Positions 1 through 8,166 of a DNA stretch of 64,000 bases are shown here, one piece after another; positions within the stretch are counted from its first letter, which is position 1, and each line of letters opens with the position of its first letter. The notes beneath the pieces are model-generated. The model was not told the origin of the DNA. It made no database searches and saw only the letters and a list, made by a program, of their open reading frames with translations. Origin of the DNA: Homoserinimonas sp044769865 (GTDB taxonomy: Bacteria; Actinomycetota; Actinomycetes; Actinomycetales; Microbacteriaceae); the NCBI RefSeq assembly GCF_044769865.1, contig NZ_JBIZWA010000001.1, forward strand, positions 1,736,001 through 1,800,000, read 5' to 3'. The position numbers and the translations under genes were made by a program.

Positions 1-303
1 CCGAAGCTCATTATCCTCGACGAGTCGACGGCGTCCCTCGACGTGTCGATCCAGTCGCAGGTGCTTGAACTCCTCGCGACCCTCCAACAGGACCTGGGGC
101 TCACCTATCTCTTCATCGCCCACGACCTCGCGATCGTGCAGCAGATGAGCCACGAGATCGCGGTCATGCGGCAGGGCGAGATCGTCGAGCTGTCAAGCAA
201 CGAGCGGCTCTACGCCAACCCGCAGCACGAGTACACGCGCACCCTGCTGGCGGCAATCCCGCCGGAGCGCCCGCGCGCGGCCGCAGGAGGGCTTAGGGGT
301 TGA
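1..303 (+). CDS. Oligopeptide/dipeptide ABC transporter ATP-binding protein, C-terminal end (5' truncated by window edge)
   Basis: This is the last 100 codons of an ABC ATPase, open in frame from base 1. It carries a Walker B plus D-loop reading LIILDESTASLDVS, then an H-loop in LFIAHDLAIVQQMS. The tail YANPQHEYTRTLLAAIP is characteristic of OppF/DppF-type peptide or nickel transporter ATPases, which energise uptake at the inner face of the membrane. The Walker B region reads DEST where DEPT or DEPV is usual, so the proline after the catalytic Glu is a Ser. The permease and binding-protein genes would lie upstream, outside the window. Its stop overlaps the 3' end of the convergent small gene by 11 bp. 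Confidence 0.85.
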   Translation, partial: PKLIILDESTASLDVSIQSQVLELLATLQQDLGLTYLFIAHDLAIVQQMSHEIAVMRQGEIVELSSNERLYANPQHEYTRTLLAAIPPERPRAAAGGLRG

Positions 304-424
304 GGAACGGGATGGGGCCCACGAAGACCGTGTAGGCCCATCCGGCGAAGAGCACCGCGCCAACGACGACGAGAGCCCAGGACCAGAAGGTGACCGCGCC
401 GCGCGCGCCGTTGCGATTGCTCAT
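293..424 (-). CDS. Small single-span membrane protein (43 aa), hypothetical
   Basis: A 43-residue reading frame starts MSNRNGARGAVTFWSW and continues with one hydrophobic helix of about 20 residues (VVVGAVLFAGWAYTVFVG), ending IPFLNP. The positive N-terminal stretch predicts an N-in topology. Support for it being real: a TAGAAT -10-like hexamer ends 7 bp before the ATG, the same leaderless spacing seen at a dozen clear genes here; the frame fits exactly between the MFS gene and the convergent ABC gene; and the composition is that of a membrane segment. I recognise no family and assign no function. Confidence 0.55.
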   Translation of the reverse strand: MSNRNGARGAVTFWSWALVVVGAVLFAGWAYTVFVGPIPFLNP

Positions 425-431
425 GGCATCC

Positions 432-437
432 ATTCTA
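432..437 (-). promoter_or_regulatory. Putative -10 (TAGAAT) of the 43-aa membrane protein gene
   Basis: TAGAAT on the minus strand ends 7 bp before the ATG, consistent with leaderless transcription. No clear -35 is seen. Confidence 0.4.
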
Positions 438-446
438 CCCAGCGCG

Positions 447-1805
447 TCAGCGCTCGATGTCGACGTCCTTGGTCTCCTTGCCGATGATGAGCGACACGAG
501 GGTGATCGCCGCCATGACGGCCAGGTAGACGCCCACGAGCACGGGGCTGCCGTCGGCCATGGCCCACAGCCACACGGCGATGAAGGGGGCGACGGCCGCG
601 CCGAGGATCGAGCTCACATTGTAGGAGATGCCGGAGCCCGTGTAGCGCACATTGGTGGGGAACAGCTCGGGCAGCAGTGCACCCATGGGCCCGAAGGTGA
701 AGCCCATGAGGGTGAAACCGATGATGAGCCACGCCATGACGCCCACGAAGCCCGCGCCGAGGAGGGGCACCCACAGGAGCCCGAAGGCGATGATGGCGAG
801 CGTCACGACTATGAGCGTGCGGCGACGGCCGAATCGGTCGGCGAGGGGGCCTGAGACGAGCGTGAAGATTCCGAAGAAGACGACGCCGACGATCATCATG
901 AGCACGAAGGTCGTGTAGTCGTAGCCGAGTCCCGGCTGCACGCCCGAGTCCTGCGGATCGATCGGGGCGCGCCCGTAGCTCAGCGAGAACGTGGTCATGA
1001 GGTAGAAGAGCACGTAGGTCGCCAGCATGAAGAAGGTGCCGAGGATCAGCTCCCGCCAGTTGCGGCGCACGACGAGGCCGAGCGGCAGCTTGACGACGCG
1101 TCCACCCGTGACGGTCTTGGAGAAGGCCGTGCTCTCGACGAGCTTGAGTCGCACCCACAGGCCCACGATGACCATGACGGCCGAGAAGAGGAAGGGGATG
1201 CGCCATCCCCACTCGAGGAAGGCCTCGGAGGGGCGGCTGGGGTCGTCGGAGGGGAGGAGCGCCGCGATGATGAGGAACAGGCCGTTGGCGATGATGAAGC
1301 CGATGGGGGCGCCCAGCTGCGGGAAGGTGCCGTACCAGGCGCGCTTGCCCTTCGGCGCGTTCTCGGTCGCGACAAGCGCGGCACCGCTCCATTCGCCGCC
1401 GAGCGCGAAGCCCTGGGCGAGACGGAGGATGACGAGCAGGAGGGGCGCGAACCATCCGATCACCAGGTAGGTCGGCAGCACGCCGATGAGGAAGGTCGCG
1501 ATACCCATCGTCAGGAGGGCGGCGACGAGCGTGGTCTTGCGGCCCACCTTGTCGCCGAGGTGGCCGAAGAAGACCGCACCGAGCGGCCTCGCGACCATGG
1601 CGGCGCCAAAGATCGCGAAGGAGGAGAGCAGCGCGGTCGTCTCGTCCCCGGCGGGGAAGAACAGGTGTGGGAACACGAGCACCGCCGCGGTGGCATAGAC
1701 GTAGAAGTCGTAGAACTCGATCGTCGTGCCGACGAGGCTCGCGAGCACGACGCGCGAGCGTGGATTGGCCGGGGTGGGCACTTCAGCGGTGGCGTTGACA
1801 GACAT
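447..1805 (-). CDS. MFS transporter, metabolite:H+ symporter (MHS) family
   Basis: This 452-residue protein has twelve predicted membrane spans. The N-terminal segment VGTTIEFYDFYVYATAA is the hallmark of the MHS branch (ProP, ShiA, KgtP). The MFS loop 2-3 signature is GHLGDKVGRK, and its second-half echo is DRFGRRRTLI. It should import an organic acid, amino acid or osmolyte with protons; the substrate cannot be read from the sequence. I chose the ATG at 1805 (MSVNATAEV) because AGGAAG lies 6 bp upstream; a TTG two codons earlier is less likely. It is downstream of the riboflavin operon on the same strand, with a separate gap. Confidence 0.85.
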   Translation of the reverse strand: MSVNATAEVPTPANPRSRVVLASLVGTTIEFYDFYVYATAAVLVFPHLFFPAGDETTALLSSFAIFGAAMVARPLGAVFFGHLGDKVGRKTTLVAALLTMGIATFLIGVLPTYLVIGWFAPLLLVILRLAQGFALGGEWSGAALVATENAPKGKRAWYGTFPQLGAPIGFIIANGLFLIIAALLPSDDPSRPSEAFLEWGWRIPFLFSAVMVIVGLWVRLKLVESTAFSKTVTGGRVVKLPLGLVVRRNWRELILGTFFMLATYVLFYLMTTFSLSYGRAPIDPQDSGVQPGLGYDYTTFVLMMIVGVVFFGIFTLVSGPLADRFGRRRTLIVVTLAIIAFGLLWVPLLGAGFVGVMAWLIIGFTLMGFTFGPMGALLPELFPTNVRYTGSGISYNVSSILGAAVAPFIAVWLWAMADGSPVLVGVYLAVMAAITLVSLIIGKETKDVDIER

Positions 1806-1868
1806 GGGCAACTTCCTACGTGTACGGACGATTCATCCTATGCCCGCGGCACGCTGGCCCCTCGCACG

Positions 1869-2354
1869 CTACGCCCGGATGTCTCGCAACACCACTGCCG
1901 TCGCGAGCGCCGCGGATGCCGCCTCCGCGCCCTTGTCCTCCTTCGACCCCGGCAGCCCGGCCCGGTCGAGGCCCTGCTGCTCGTCGTCGAGGGTGAGCAG
2001 CCCGAATCCGACCGGCTTGCCCGTGTCGAGCGCCACGCGGGTCAGGCCGTCGGTTGCCGCGGCGGAGACGTACTCGAAGTGGGGCGTGCCACCGCGAATG
2101 ATGACGCCAAGGGCGACCACCGCATCCGCACCGTTCTCAAGCGCCGCCTTCGCGACGACGGGCAACTCGAAACTGCCCGGCACCCGCACCTCCGTGATGG
2201 AGGCGCCGGATGCCTCGAGCACCCGCCGCGCGCCGGCGAGCAGCCCATCGGTGATCACCTCGTGCCACTGCCCGGCGACGATCGTGACCGCGAGGCCCCG
2301 TCCGTCGACCTCAGCCTCGCCGATTCCAAGCTTGGGGGAACCCTCGCCACTCAC
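1869..2354 (-). CDS. ribH: 6,7-dimethyl-8-ribityllumazine synthase
   Basis: The 161-residue lumazine synthase condenses 5-amino-6-ribitylamino-uracil with 3,4-dihydroxy-2-butanone 4-phosphate, the penultimate step to riboflavin. Diagnostic segments are VPGSFELP, GVIIRGGTPHFEYV (with the catalytic His) and the substrate-loop region GFGLLTLDDEQQ. The family assembles as pentamers or 60-meric capsids in the cytosol. The start is a GTG that overlaps the ribBA stop (GTGA), so it is translationally coupled as the last gene of the operon. Confidence 0.97.
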   Translation of the reverse strand: MSGEGSPKLGIGEAEVDGRGLAVTIVAGQWHEVITDGLLAGARRVLEASGASITEVRVPGSFELPVVAKAALENGADAVVALGVIIRGGTPHFEYVSAAATDGLTRVALDTGKPVGFGLLTLDDEQQGLDRAGLPGSKEDKGAEAASAALATAVVLRDIRA

Positions 2355-3652
2355 AGTGCCTGCTCCTTCTGGCTCTGGCGAGCCATCTCGATCGGGTTGA
2401 CGCCGCTCGCGTCGATGTGTTTGGGCAGGAGGTGCCCCATGCGGTCGCGCTTCGTCTGGAGGTAGCCCTCGTTGAGCGGGTCGATACCGACGACGATGGG
2501 CACCTGCTCCGTCACGACGACGCCGCGATCGGTCAACTGCTTGACCTTGTCGGGGTTGTTGGTGATGACCCGCACGGAGTGGAGGCCCAGGTCCTCAAGG
2601 ATCGCCACCGCCGCTCCGTAGTCGCGTCCGTCTGCCGGCAAACCGAGCGCCAGGTTCGCGTCGAGGGTGTCGAGGCCCGCATCCTGCAGTCGGTATGCCT
2701 TCAGCTTGTTGATGAGGCCGATGCCGCGGCCCTCGTGGCCGCGCATGTAGATGACGACCCCGCCGTCCTCGCGGATCTGCGCGAGGGCTGACTCCAGCTG
2801 TGGGCCGCACTCGCACTTGAGGGAACCGAAGACCTCGCCCGTGAGGCATTCCGAGTGCACGCGGATGAGGCATCCGTCCTTCGGCTCACCCGAGATGATC
2901 GCGACATGGTCGGCGCCGCTCATGCGGTCGCGGTAGGCGCGCACCGTGAACTCGCCGAGCACGGTGGGCAGCCGCGTCTCGACCTCGAACACGACCCGCG
3001 AGGTCTGCGGGATGTGCGCACCGAGTGGTTCCGCCGTGTCGTCATCGAGGGCATCCAGGTAGTTGCTGAGCTCCTCGATCGTGATGACGACGAGACCGTG
3101 CTCCTGGCCCAGCGCGATGAGGCCGGGCAGGCGCATCATCTCGCCCGAGTCCTCGACGATCTCGGCGATCGCGCCGACCGGCTCGAGTCCCGCGAGGCGC
3201 ATGAGGTCGACCGTCGCCTCGGTGTGGCCCGCGCGCTCCCGCACCCCACCATCGACGGCGCGGAGCGGCAGGACGTGCCCCGGCCGGATGACGCTCGCCG
3301 GAGTCGACGCGGGGTCGGCGAGGGCACGCAGCGTCGTCGTGCGGTCGGAGGCGCTGATGCCCGTCGTGATGCCCTCGGCCGCATCGACCGAGATCGTGTA
3401 GGCGGTGCCGCGCGGGTCCTCATTGTTGACGACCATCGCGGGAAGGTCGAGCCGGTCGGCGATCTCACGCGGCATGGGGGCGCAGATGTAGCCGGAGGTG
3501 TGACGCACCATCCACCCGATCCACTCGCGGCTCGCGAGCTGGGCCGAGATGATCACGTCGCCCTCGTTCTCTCGGCCCTCATCATCCACGACGATGATGG
3601 GCTTGCCGGCGCGGAGCTCCGCGATCGCGGCGGGAATTTCGGCGAGGCTCAT
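2351..3652 (-). CDS. ribBA: Bifunctional 3,4-dihydroxy-2-butanone-4-phosphate synthase / GTP cyclohydrolase II
   Basis: The 433-residue fusion supplies both riboflavin precursors. Residues about 1-205 are the RibB domain, with the acidic loop DDEGRENEGDVI and RAGHTEATVDL. The rest is the RibA domain, with zinc-ligand cysteines in HSECLTGEVFGSLKCECG and the GTP-binding RGHEGRGIGL. RibB converts ribulose 5-phosphate and RibA opens GTP. The ATG overlaps the ribE stop by 4 bp (ATGA), and the stop overlaps ribH. All landmark residues of both domains are present, so both activities are expected. Confidence 0.97.
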   Translation of the reverse strand: MSLAEIPAAIAELRAGKPIIVVDDEGRENEGDVIISAQLASREWIGWMVRHTSGYICAPMPREIADRLDLPAMVVNNEDPRGTAYTISVDAAEGITTGISASDRTTTLRALADPASTPASVIRPGHVLPLRAVDGGVRERAGHTEATVDLMRLAGLEPVGAIAEIVEDSGEMMRLPGLIALGQEHGLVVITIEELSNYLDALDDDTAEPLGAHIPQTSRVVFEVETRLPTVLGEFTVRAYRDRMSGADHVAIISGEPKDGCLIRVHSECLTGEVFGSLKCECGPQLESALAQIREDGGVVIYMRGHEGRGIGLINKLKAYRLQDAGLDTLDANLALGLPADGRDYGAAVAILEDLGLHSVRVITNNPDKVKQLTDRGVVVTEQVPIVVGIDPLNEGYLQTKRDRMGHLLPKHIDASGVNPIEMARQSQKEQAL

Positions 3653-4278
3653 GACTCGCTCCTCTCGGTGGTGCCCGCATTCGCGGGAGACTGCAGGCGC
3701 AGCATCCGCTGCACATGACGGGCGAGGATGTCGGTCTCGATGTTCACGCGGTCGCCCACCGCGCGCATCCCGAGCGTCGTGGCGCTCAGCGTCTCCGGAA
3801 TCAGGGACACCTCGAACCAGTCGTCGCCCACCGCGGAGACCGTCAGCGAGACGCCGTCGACCGCGATCGAGCCCTTGTCAACGACGAGGGGTGCGAGTTC
3901 GGGGGAGAGGGAGAAGCGCAGCACGCGCCAGGCGTCGCCGGGAGTGACGCTGAGGAGCTCACTCGTGCCGTCGATGTGGCCCTGCACGATGTGGCCGCCG
4001 AGGCGCCCGTGCACCGGTGCCGCCCGTTCGAGGTTGACGCGCTCTCCCGGGCGCGGATTCGTGAGGGTGCTCATGGCGATCGTCTGGGCCATGACGTCGG
4101 CGGTGAACCAGTCCTCGCCCTGGTCGACGACCGTGAGGCACACGCCGCTGACCGCGATCGAGTCACCGTGGCCGGCATCCGAGACGCACTTGGGGGCGCG
4201 CACCGTGATGCGCGCAGCATCCGTCGATGGATCCCAGGCGATGACCTCGCCCTGTTCCTCGATGATTCCCGTGAACAT
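3649..4278 (-). CDS. ribE: Riboflavin synthase, alpha chain
   Basis: The 209-residue enzyme dismutates two 6,7-dimethyl-8-ribityllumazine molecules to riboflavin. It opens with the near-invariant MFTGIIEEQG. It has two tandem lumazine-binding barrels: residues 1-95, with VSGVCLTV, and about 98-195, with VDGVSLTV. The repeat in sequence mirrors the known duplication in the family, which acts as a trimer. Its start overlaps the ribD stop as TGATG. The same protein is called RibC in some nomenclatures. Confidence 0.97.
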   Translation of the reverse strand: MFTGIIEEQGEVIAWDPSTDAARITVRAPKCVSDAGHGDSIAVSGVCLTVVDQGEDWFTADVMAQTIAMSTLTNPRPGERVNLERAAPVHGRLGGHIVQGHIDGTSELLSVTPGDAWRVLRFSLSPELAPLVVDKGSIAVDGVSLTVSAVGDDWFEVSLIPETLSATTLGMRAVGDRVNIETDILARHVQRMLRLQSPANAGTTERSES

Positions 4279-5435
4279 CAGTTGTCTCCTCGTTCGTATT
4301 GCTCGTCGAGCTCGCCGCCGAGCCCATCGTCGCTCGACCGGGCCGCGTCGACCTGTGCTTTGTGGGCATGCGGCCGTATCGAGACCCCGCCGCCCATAGG
4401 TCGAGCAGTCACCAGCACGTTCCCGCCAAGCACCTCAACCCCGCGGATCTCAAGCCGCCGCGCCTCACCGATCGAGCCGACGCCAATGTCACCGACGGCC
4501 GTGCGGCCCGAGCCCAGCAGCTGCGCGCCGAGGTAGATCGAATACTCATCGACGAGCCCCTGCGCGATGAAGGCGCTCGCGAGCGTCGGCCCACCCTCGA
4601 CATAGAGGCGACGGATGCCGCGGCCATAGAGATCGGCCAGCACCGCGTCCAGGTCGCGGCTCGCTGTGACGATCGCCGCCTGCGGGTGGTGGAGCACGCG
4701 CGAGGAGCGCGGCACGAGGGTCTCGCCGATCACGACGGGGACCGGCTGGTGTTCCATGAACTCGCCCGCTTCGCCGCGGGCCGTGAGGGAGGGGTCGTCG
4801 CTGAGCACGGTGCCGGTGCCGACGGCGATGGCGTCGCTCGCAGCCCGCTGCTCGTGCACCCGCTGGCGGGCGGCGGCGCCCGTGATCCACTGGCTCGTTC
4901 CGTCGGCGGCCGCCACGCGCCCGTCGAGGGTCGAGGCCCACTTGAGTGTGACCCAGGGGCGCTGTCGGCGCACCGCCGTGAGCCACGGATGCATCAGCTC
5001 CTGCACCTCGTCGGCGAGCACACCGCCCACCACCTCGATGCCCGCGTCCCGCAGGGTCGCCGCGCCACCGCCGGACTCGGCGCCGGGGTCCGCGACCGCG
5101 TAGACGACGCGCGACACACCCGCGGAGATGAGGGCTGCCGTGCACGGGCCGGTCATGCCCGTGTGATTGCAGGGTTCGAGGGTGACGACGGCGGTCAGGC
5201 CGCTGGGAACATCCGTGCCGAACTTCGACAGCGCGTCGACCTCGGCGTGCGGGGTGCCGGCACCCTTGTGCCAGCCCTCGGCGACGCGATTGCCCGCCGC
5301 GTCGAGCAGCACGCATCCGACCTGCGGGTTGACGCCCCACGCGGGGCCTCGCTCCGCAAGCGAAATGGCGTGGCGCATGGCGTGTTCAAGCGCGCCCGCA
5401 TCCGGCGCTTCGGTGTCGTGCCCTGTTTCGCTCAT
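4278..5435 (-). CDS. ribD: Bifunctional diaminohydroxyphosphoribosylaminopyrimidine deaminase / 5-amino-6-(5-phosphoribosylamino)uracil reductase
   Basis: The first gene of the riboflavin operon encodes 385 residues. The N-terminal deaminase has zinc motifs HAEVDAL and EPCNHTGMTGPC. The C-terminal reductase starts near WVTLKWASTLDGRVAAADG and includes the NADPH-site segment YVEGGPTLASAF. Together they carry out steps two and three of the pathway after GTP opening. The frame is open further upstream, but I chose the ATG at 5435 because CGAGG lies about 8 bp before it and the deaminase alignment begins just after. The FMN riboswitch lies 70 bp upstream. Confidence 0.95.
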   Translation of the reverse strand: MSETGHDTEAPDAGALEHAMRHAISLAERGPAWGVNPQVGCVLLDAAGNRVAEGWHKGAGTPHAEVDALSKFGTDVPSGLTAVVTLEPCNHTGMTGPCTAALISAGVSRVVYAVADPGAESGGGAATLRDAGIEVVGGVLADEVQELMHPWLTAVRRQRPWVTLKWASTLDGRVAAADGTSQWITGAAARQRVHEQRAASDAIAVGTGTVLSDDPSLTARGEAGEFMEHQPVPVVIGETLVPRSSRVLHHPQAAIVTASRDLDAVLADLYGRGIRRLYVEGGPTLASAFIAQGLVDEYSIYLGAQLLGSGRTAVGDIGVGSIGEARRLEIRGVEVLGGNVLVTARPMGGGVSIRPHAHKAQVDAARSSDDGLGGELDEQYERGDN

Positions 5436-5488
5436 CCCGGTCCTCGTGTGGTGTCTCCACGTCTCCAGGGGTGCCGCGTACGGGCCAT
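5432..5488 (-). CDS. Possible 18-aa leader ORF coupled to ribD
   Basis: Between the riboswitch and ribD lies ATG GCC CGT ACG and so on, 19 codons including the stop, reading MARTRHPWRRGDTTRGPG. Its TGA overlaps the ribD ATG in ATGA. It has no convincing ribosome binding site of its own, so it may be chance. The exact stop/start overlap with ribD is the only reason to list it. Confidence 0.2.
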   Translation of the reverse strand: MARTRHPWRRGDTTRGPG

Positions 5489-5507
5489 GGTGTCGCGGTA
5501 CACGCGA

Positions 5508-5672
5508 ACCACGTGTGCTTCCTCTCATCCGGACTGAGGGAGCGCAGCTTGCTGCCATCCCATTACCGTCGGTGCCGGAATTTCACCGGCTCAACCGCCT
5601 TGCTGCTTGCGCAACGCCGCGGGTCGCGGACTATCACCGCCGGTTCGGATTCTCACCGACCCCGGAGCACGT
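5508..5672 (-). promoter_or_regulatory. FMN riboswitch (RFN element)
   Basis: Read on the minus strand, this stretch contains the conserved RFN blocks in order: CGGTGAGAATCCGAACCGG, then CGGTGATAGTCCGCGA, then GCCGGTGAAATTCCGGCACC, then GACGGTAATGG, and finally AGTCCGGATGAGAG. This is the multi-branched FMN aptamer that represses riboflavin genes when FMN is abundant. A short hairpin (CACACG...CGTGTAC, about 5495-5514) follows. No U-run terminator is visible, so control of translation initiation of ribD is more likely than attenuation. Confidence 0.95.
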
Positions 5673-5743
5673 ACTGTTCTGGAGTCTACAACGACCGCCT
5701 CCGCGAATTATTCCCGGTGCCGGGATCCGGAACGGCGGGGCCG

Positions 5744-6307
5744 TCAGGCCCTCGGCCACCCAGGCTTGGGATCACGCGAGTCACCCGCGCCGATGCGTCC
5801 CCGCCAGGAGAGCGGATGCTCGCCGCTCGCGTCCGGCCGCCGGCCCGAGCCCTCTCCCTCGAATGTGAAGCCACACTTGCGCGCGACGCTCGCCGACGCC
5901 AGGTTGCCGGTCAGGCATTCCCACCCCACCGAGCCGACCCGCAGGGGGTTCGCCGGGTCGAACGCCCAGTCGAGCACCGCGTGCACGGCCTCCGGCATGT
6001 AGCCGTGGCCGCGGTGCTTGGCGCCCAACCAGAAGCCGATGTCATCCGCCGTCACCCGCCGCAGCGAGATCACTCCCACGAATTCGCCGCGAGCACGGAT
6101 GCCCCAGGTGAGTTCCTCGCCCGAAGCCCAGCCCTGCTCCGTGAACGCGATGAACTCGTGCGCCTTCTCCAGCGTGTACGGCTGCGTGATCGCGGGAATG
6201 TATCTGGAGAGCACCGGGTCCTGGCAGTGCTCGCGGATCGCCTCGGCATCGCCGAGCATGGGCGCCGAGAGCACGAGCCTCTCGGTGCGGAGTTCGAAGG
6301 GGTGCAT
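5744..6307 (-). CDS. GNAT family N-acetyltransferase (RimJ/RimL-like)
   Basis: The protein has 187 residues and begins MHPFELRTERLVLSAP, the typical first strand of RimJ/RimL-type acetyltransferases (TERLxLR). The acetyl-CoA-binding segment is FWLGAKHRGHGYMPEAV, and the late motif is NLASASVARKCGFTFEG. Members acetylate N-terminal amines of ribosomal proteins, or small amines and antibiotics; the substrate here is unknown. The ATG overlaps the trpS stop by one base (TGATG), so it is translated from the trpS message. Confidence 0.85.
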   Translation of the reverse strand: MHPFELRTERLVLSAPMLGDAEAIREHCQDPVLSRYIPAITQPYTLEKAHEFIAFTEQGWASGEELTWGIRARGEFVGVISLRRVTADDIGFWLGAKHRGHGYMPEAVHAVLDWAFDPANPLRVGSVGWECLTGNLASASVARKCGFTFEGEGSGRRPDASGEHPLSWRGRIGAGDSRDPKPGWPRA

Positions 6308-7314
6308 CAGCGGCGGGGGAGCAGGCCCATGCGGTCGTAGACGCGCGCGAGCGTGGCATCCGCGATCTCCGCTGCCTTGTCGGCGTTGCCCGCGAGGATG
6401 CGGTCGAGTTCGGCGGGATCGTCGAGCAGCTCGAGCACTCGGGCGCGGATGGGGGCGAAGGTCTCGGTCACGACCTCGGCGAGGTCCTTCTTGAAGTCGC
6501 CGTAGCCGCGGCCCGCATACTGGTCCTCGAGGGCTGGGATCGCGGTGCCCGAGAGCGCCGAGTAAATCGTGAGCAGGTTCGAGATGCCCGGCTTCTCGGC
6601 CTGGTCGTAGCGCACCGAACCCTCGCTGTCGGTCGTCGCCGACTTGATCTTCTTGGCGGTCGCGTTCGGCTCGTCGAGCAGCCAGACGACACCCTTCTCG
6701 GTCGAGGCCGACTTGCTCATTTTTGAGCTTGGGTCCTGCAGGTCGTAGATCTTCGCCGACGCCTTCTGGATCTGCGCCTCCGGCACGACGAAGGTCTCGC
6801 CGAAGCGCGAGTTGAAGCGTTCCGCGAGGTTGCGGGTCAGCTCGATGTGCTGGCGCTGGTCCTCGCCCACCGGCACGACCTCGGCGTCGTAGAGCAGGAT
6901 GTCGGCCGCCATGAGCACGGGGTAGGCGAAGAGGCCCACGGTTGTGGCATCCGCCCCCTGCTTCGCCGACTTGTCTTTGAACTGGGTCATGCGGCTGGCC
7001 TCGCCGTAGCCCGTGATCGTGTTGAGGGCCCACGCGAGCTCCGGATGCGCCGACACATGCGACTGCACGAAGAGCGTCGACTTGGCGGGGTCGATGCCCG
7101 CTGCGATGTACTGGGCGGCCGTGCGGCGGGTCGCCTCGCGGAGTTGCTTCGGCTCCTGGGGAACCGTGATCGCGTGCAGGTCGACGACGCAGAAGATCGC
7201 GTCGTGGGTCTCCTGCATCTCCCGCCACTGCAGCAGCGCCCCGATGTAGTTGCCGATCTGGAGCGAGTCGGCGGATGGCTGCATACCGGAGAACAGGCGG
7301 GGCTTAGCGGTCAT
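6307..7314 (-). CDS. trpS: Tryptophanyl-tRNA synthetase
   Basis: This is a class I aminoacyl-tRNA synthetase of about 335 residues that charges tRNA-Trp. The HIGH-type motif lies in FSGMQPSADSLQIGNYIG, and the ATP loop KMSKS is intact in SSKMSKSAST. The segment GEDQRQHIELTRNLAERFN is typical of bacterial TrpRS. The start at 7314 gives MTAKPRLFSG, with GAGAG about 9 bp upstream; an ATG at 7332 with GGGGA upstream is the alternative and adds six residues. The broken AbiEi/DUF559 locus lies just upstream, so trpS promoter DNA may be altered by that element's left end. Confidence 0.95.
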   Translation of the reverse strand: MTAKPRLFSGMQPSADSLQIGNYIGALLQWREMQETHDAIFCVVDLHAITVPQEPKQLREATRRTAAQYIAAGIDPAKSTLFVQSHVSAHPELAWALNTITGYGEASRMTQFKDKSAKQGADATTVGLFAYPVLMAADILLYDAEVVPVGEDQRQHIELTRNLAERFNSRFGETFVVPEAQIQKASAKIYDLQDPSSKMSKSASTEKGVVWLLDEPNATAKKIKSATTDSEGSVRYDQAEKPGISNLLTIYSALSGTAIPALEDQYAGRGYGDFKKDLAEVVTETFAPIRARVLELLDDPAELDRILAGNADKAAEIADATLARVYDRMGLLPRR

Positions 7315-7418
7315 CCCCCCATTCTCTCGCATCGCGGGTCCCCGCCTGCGCGGTCCCGCTCACCCCGCCCCCTCGCGCGCCCCTCGCGCGGGACCCCTCT
7401 CTCGCGACACCTCTCTCG

Positions 7419-7467
7419 CGCTCCCTCGCGCCCGCCCCGCCGTTGAGATCTGAGTAGTGCATCTTCC
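7419..7467. repeat. Left terminal repeat of AbiEi/DUF559 locus 1
   Basis: The stretch contains CGCTCCCTCGCGC (7419-7431), then a spacer, then unit A, GTTGAGATCTGAGTAGTGCA and CTTCC (7442-7467). Both parts recur in inverted orientation at the other side of the broken gene (8238-8262 and 8288-8300), giving an extended terminal inverted repeat. The flanking 7370-7440 is a low-complexity CTCGCG-rich tract. Confidence 0.6.
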
Positions 7468-8114
7468 CGCTGCCAGCACCCGCATCCACATCCACATGAT
7501 CGACTCCGGTCGCGAATCTGCCCGGTCGCTGACGAGAGGGAGGCAGCGGGAGATCGCCGGCCTCCCGCGGCGCCCATGCCACCGGCCGAATGCACACTCC
7601 AGGGTCGAGCGCGCCATCCGATTCGCGCCGCGATGTTTGTGCCAGATGAGGTAGTCGCCAACGGCGACCAGATCCTCATCGTTCAGCAGGGACGCCAGGT
7701 CGCACCATGTTCGCGCGCGCGACGTGACCCGTAGTCCTTCGAACTCGACGATGTCGGTCGGGTCAATTGTGATGCGATGCGAGCGGATGCCCCGGCCTGC
7801 GGGCACGGCGACTGGGGTCGGCACACCCACATCGAGAGGGCGCGAGTCGGTCTCGAGGAACGAAGGAAGCGGCATCCCCAGAGGGCGGCTGCGGTGCCGT
7901 GAGAGAAGAACGCGCGGGGAGACATGACGACCCCGTAGGTGGCCGCCCTTCCGAGAAGCGTGGAGCCTGTTCCTCGCACCGCTCGGGCGCCCCGGTGTGG
8001 TGACTCCAGGTCAGCGCCGAGCATGCGACCGCGTCCGAGTCCCGCGGCTGCGCCCGAGCGCGTGTGAAACGGACCGGCCACAAGGTCTTCGGGGAGAGGA
8101 ATTCGAGGCTGCAC
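7445..8114 (-). pseudogene. Broken AbiEi-like / DUF559-family gene (locus 1)
   Basis: Two frames together match the locus at 31400-32328. The first frame (from ATG 8114) covers an N-terminal region ending in VMSPRAFFSHGTAAALWG. The second continues as MPLPSFLETDSRPLDVGVP, then RGIRSHRI and DIVEFEGLRVTSRARTWCDLASLL. The change of frame falls in TGGGGATGCC near 7875; one extra G would give the expected LWG-MPLP junction. The C-terminal nuclease region is missing: homology stops at about 7470, exactly where repeat unit A begins, and low-complexity sequence follows. N-terminal AbiEi-type winged-helix domains normally read DNA. The gene is dead, or at best encodes a truncated DNA-binding part. Confidence 0.7.
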
Positions 8115-8166
8115 AGCCGCATCCTCACGCAGTCAGCAGCTTCTCTCCGAGTTCCTCGCGCCCGCC

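Noticed and set aside
7370..7440. CTCGCG-rich low-complexity tract as a possible tandem-repeat locus
   Set aside because: The units are irregular in length and phase, so I do not list it as a defined repeat; only the CGCTCCCTCGCGC part has an inverted partner.
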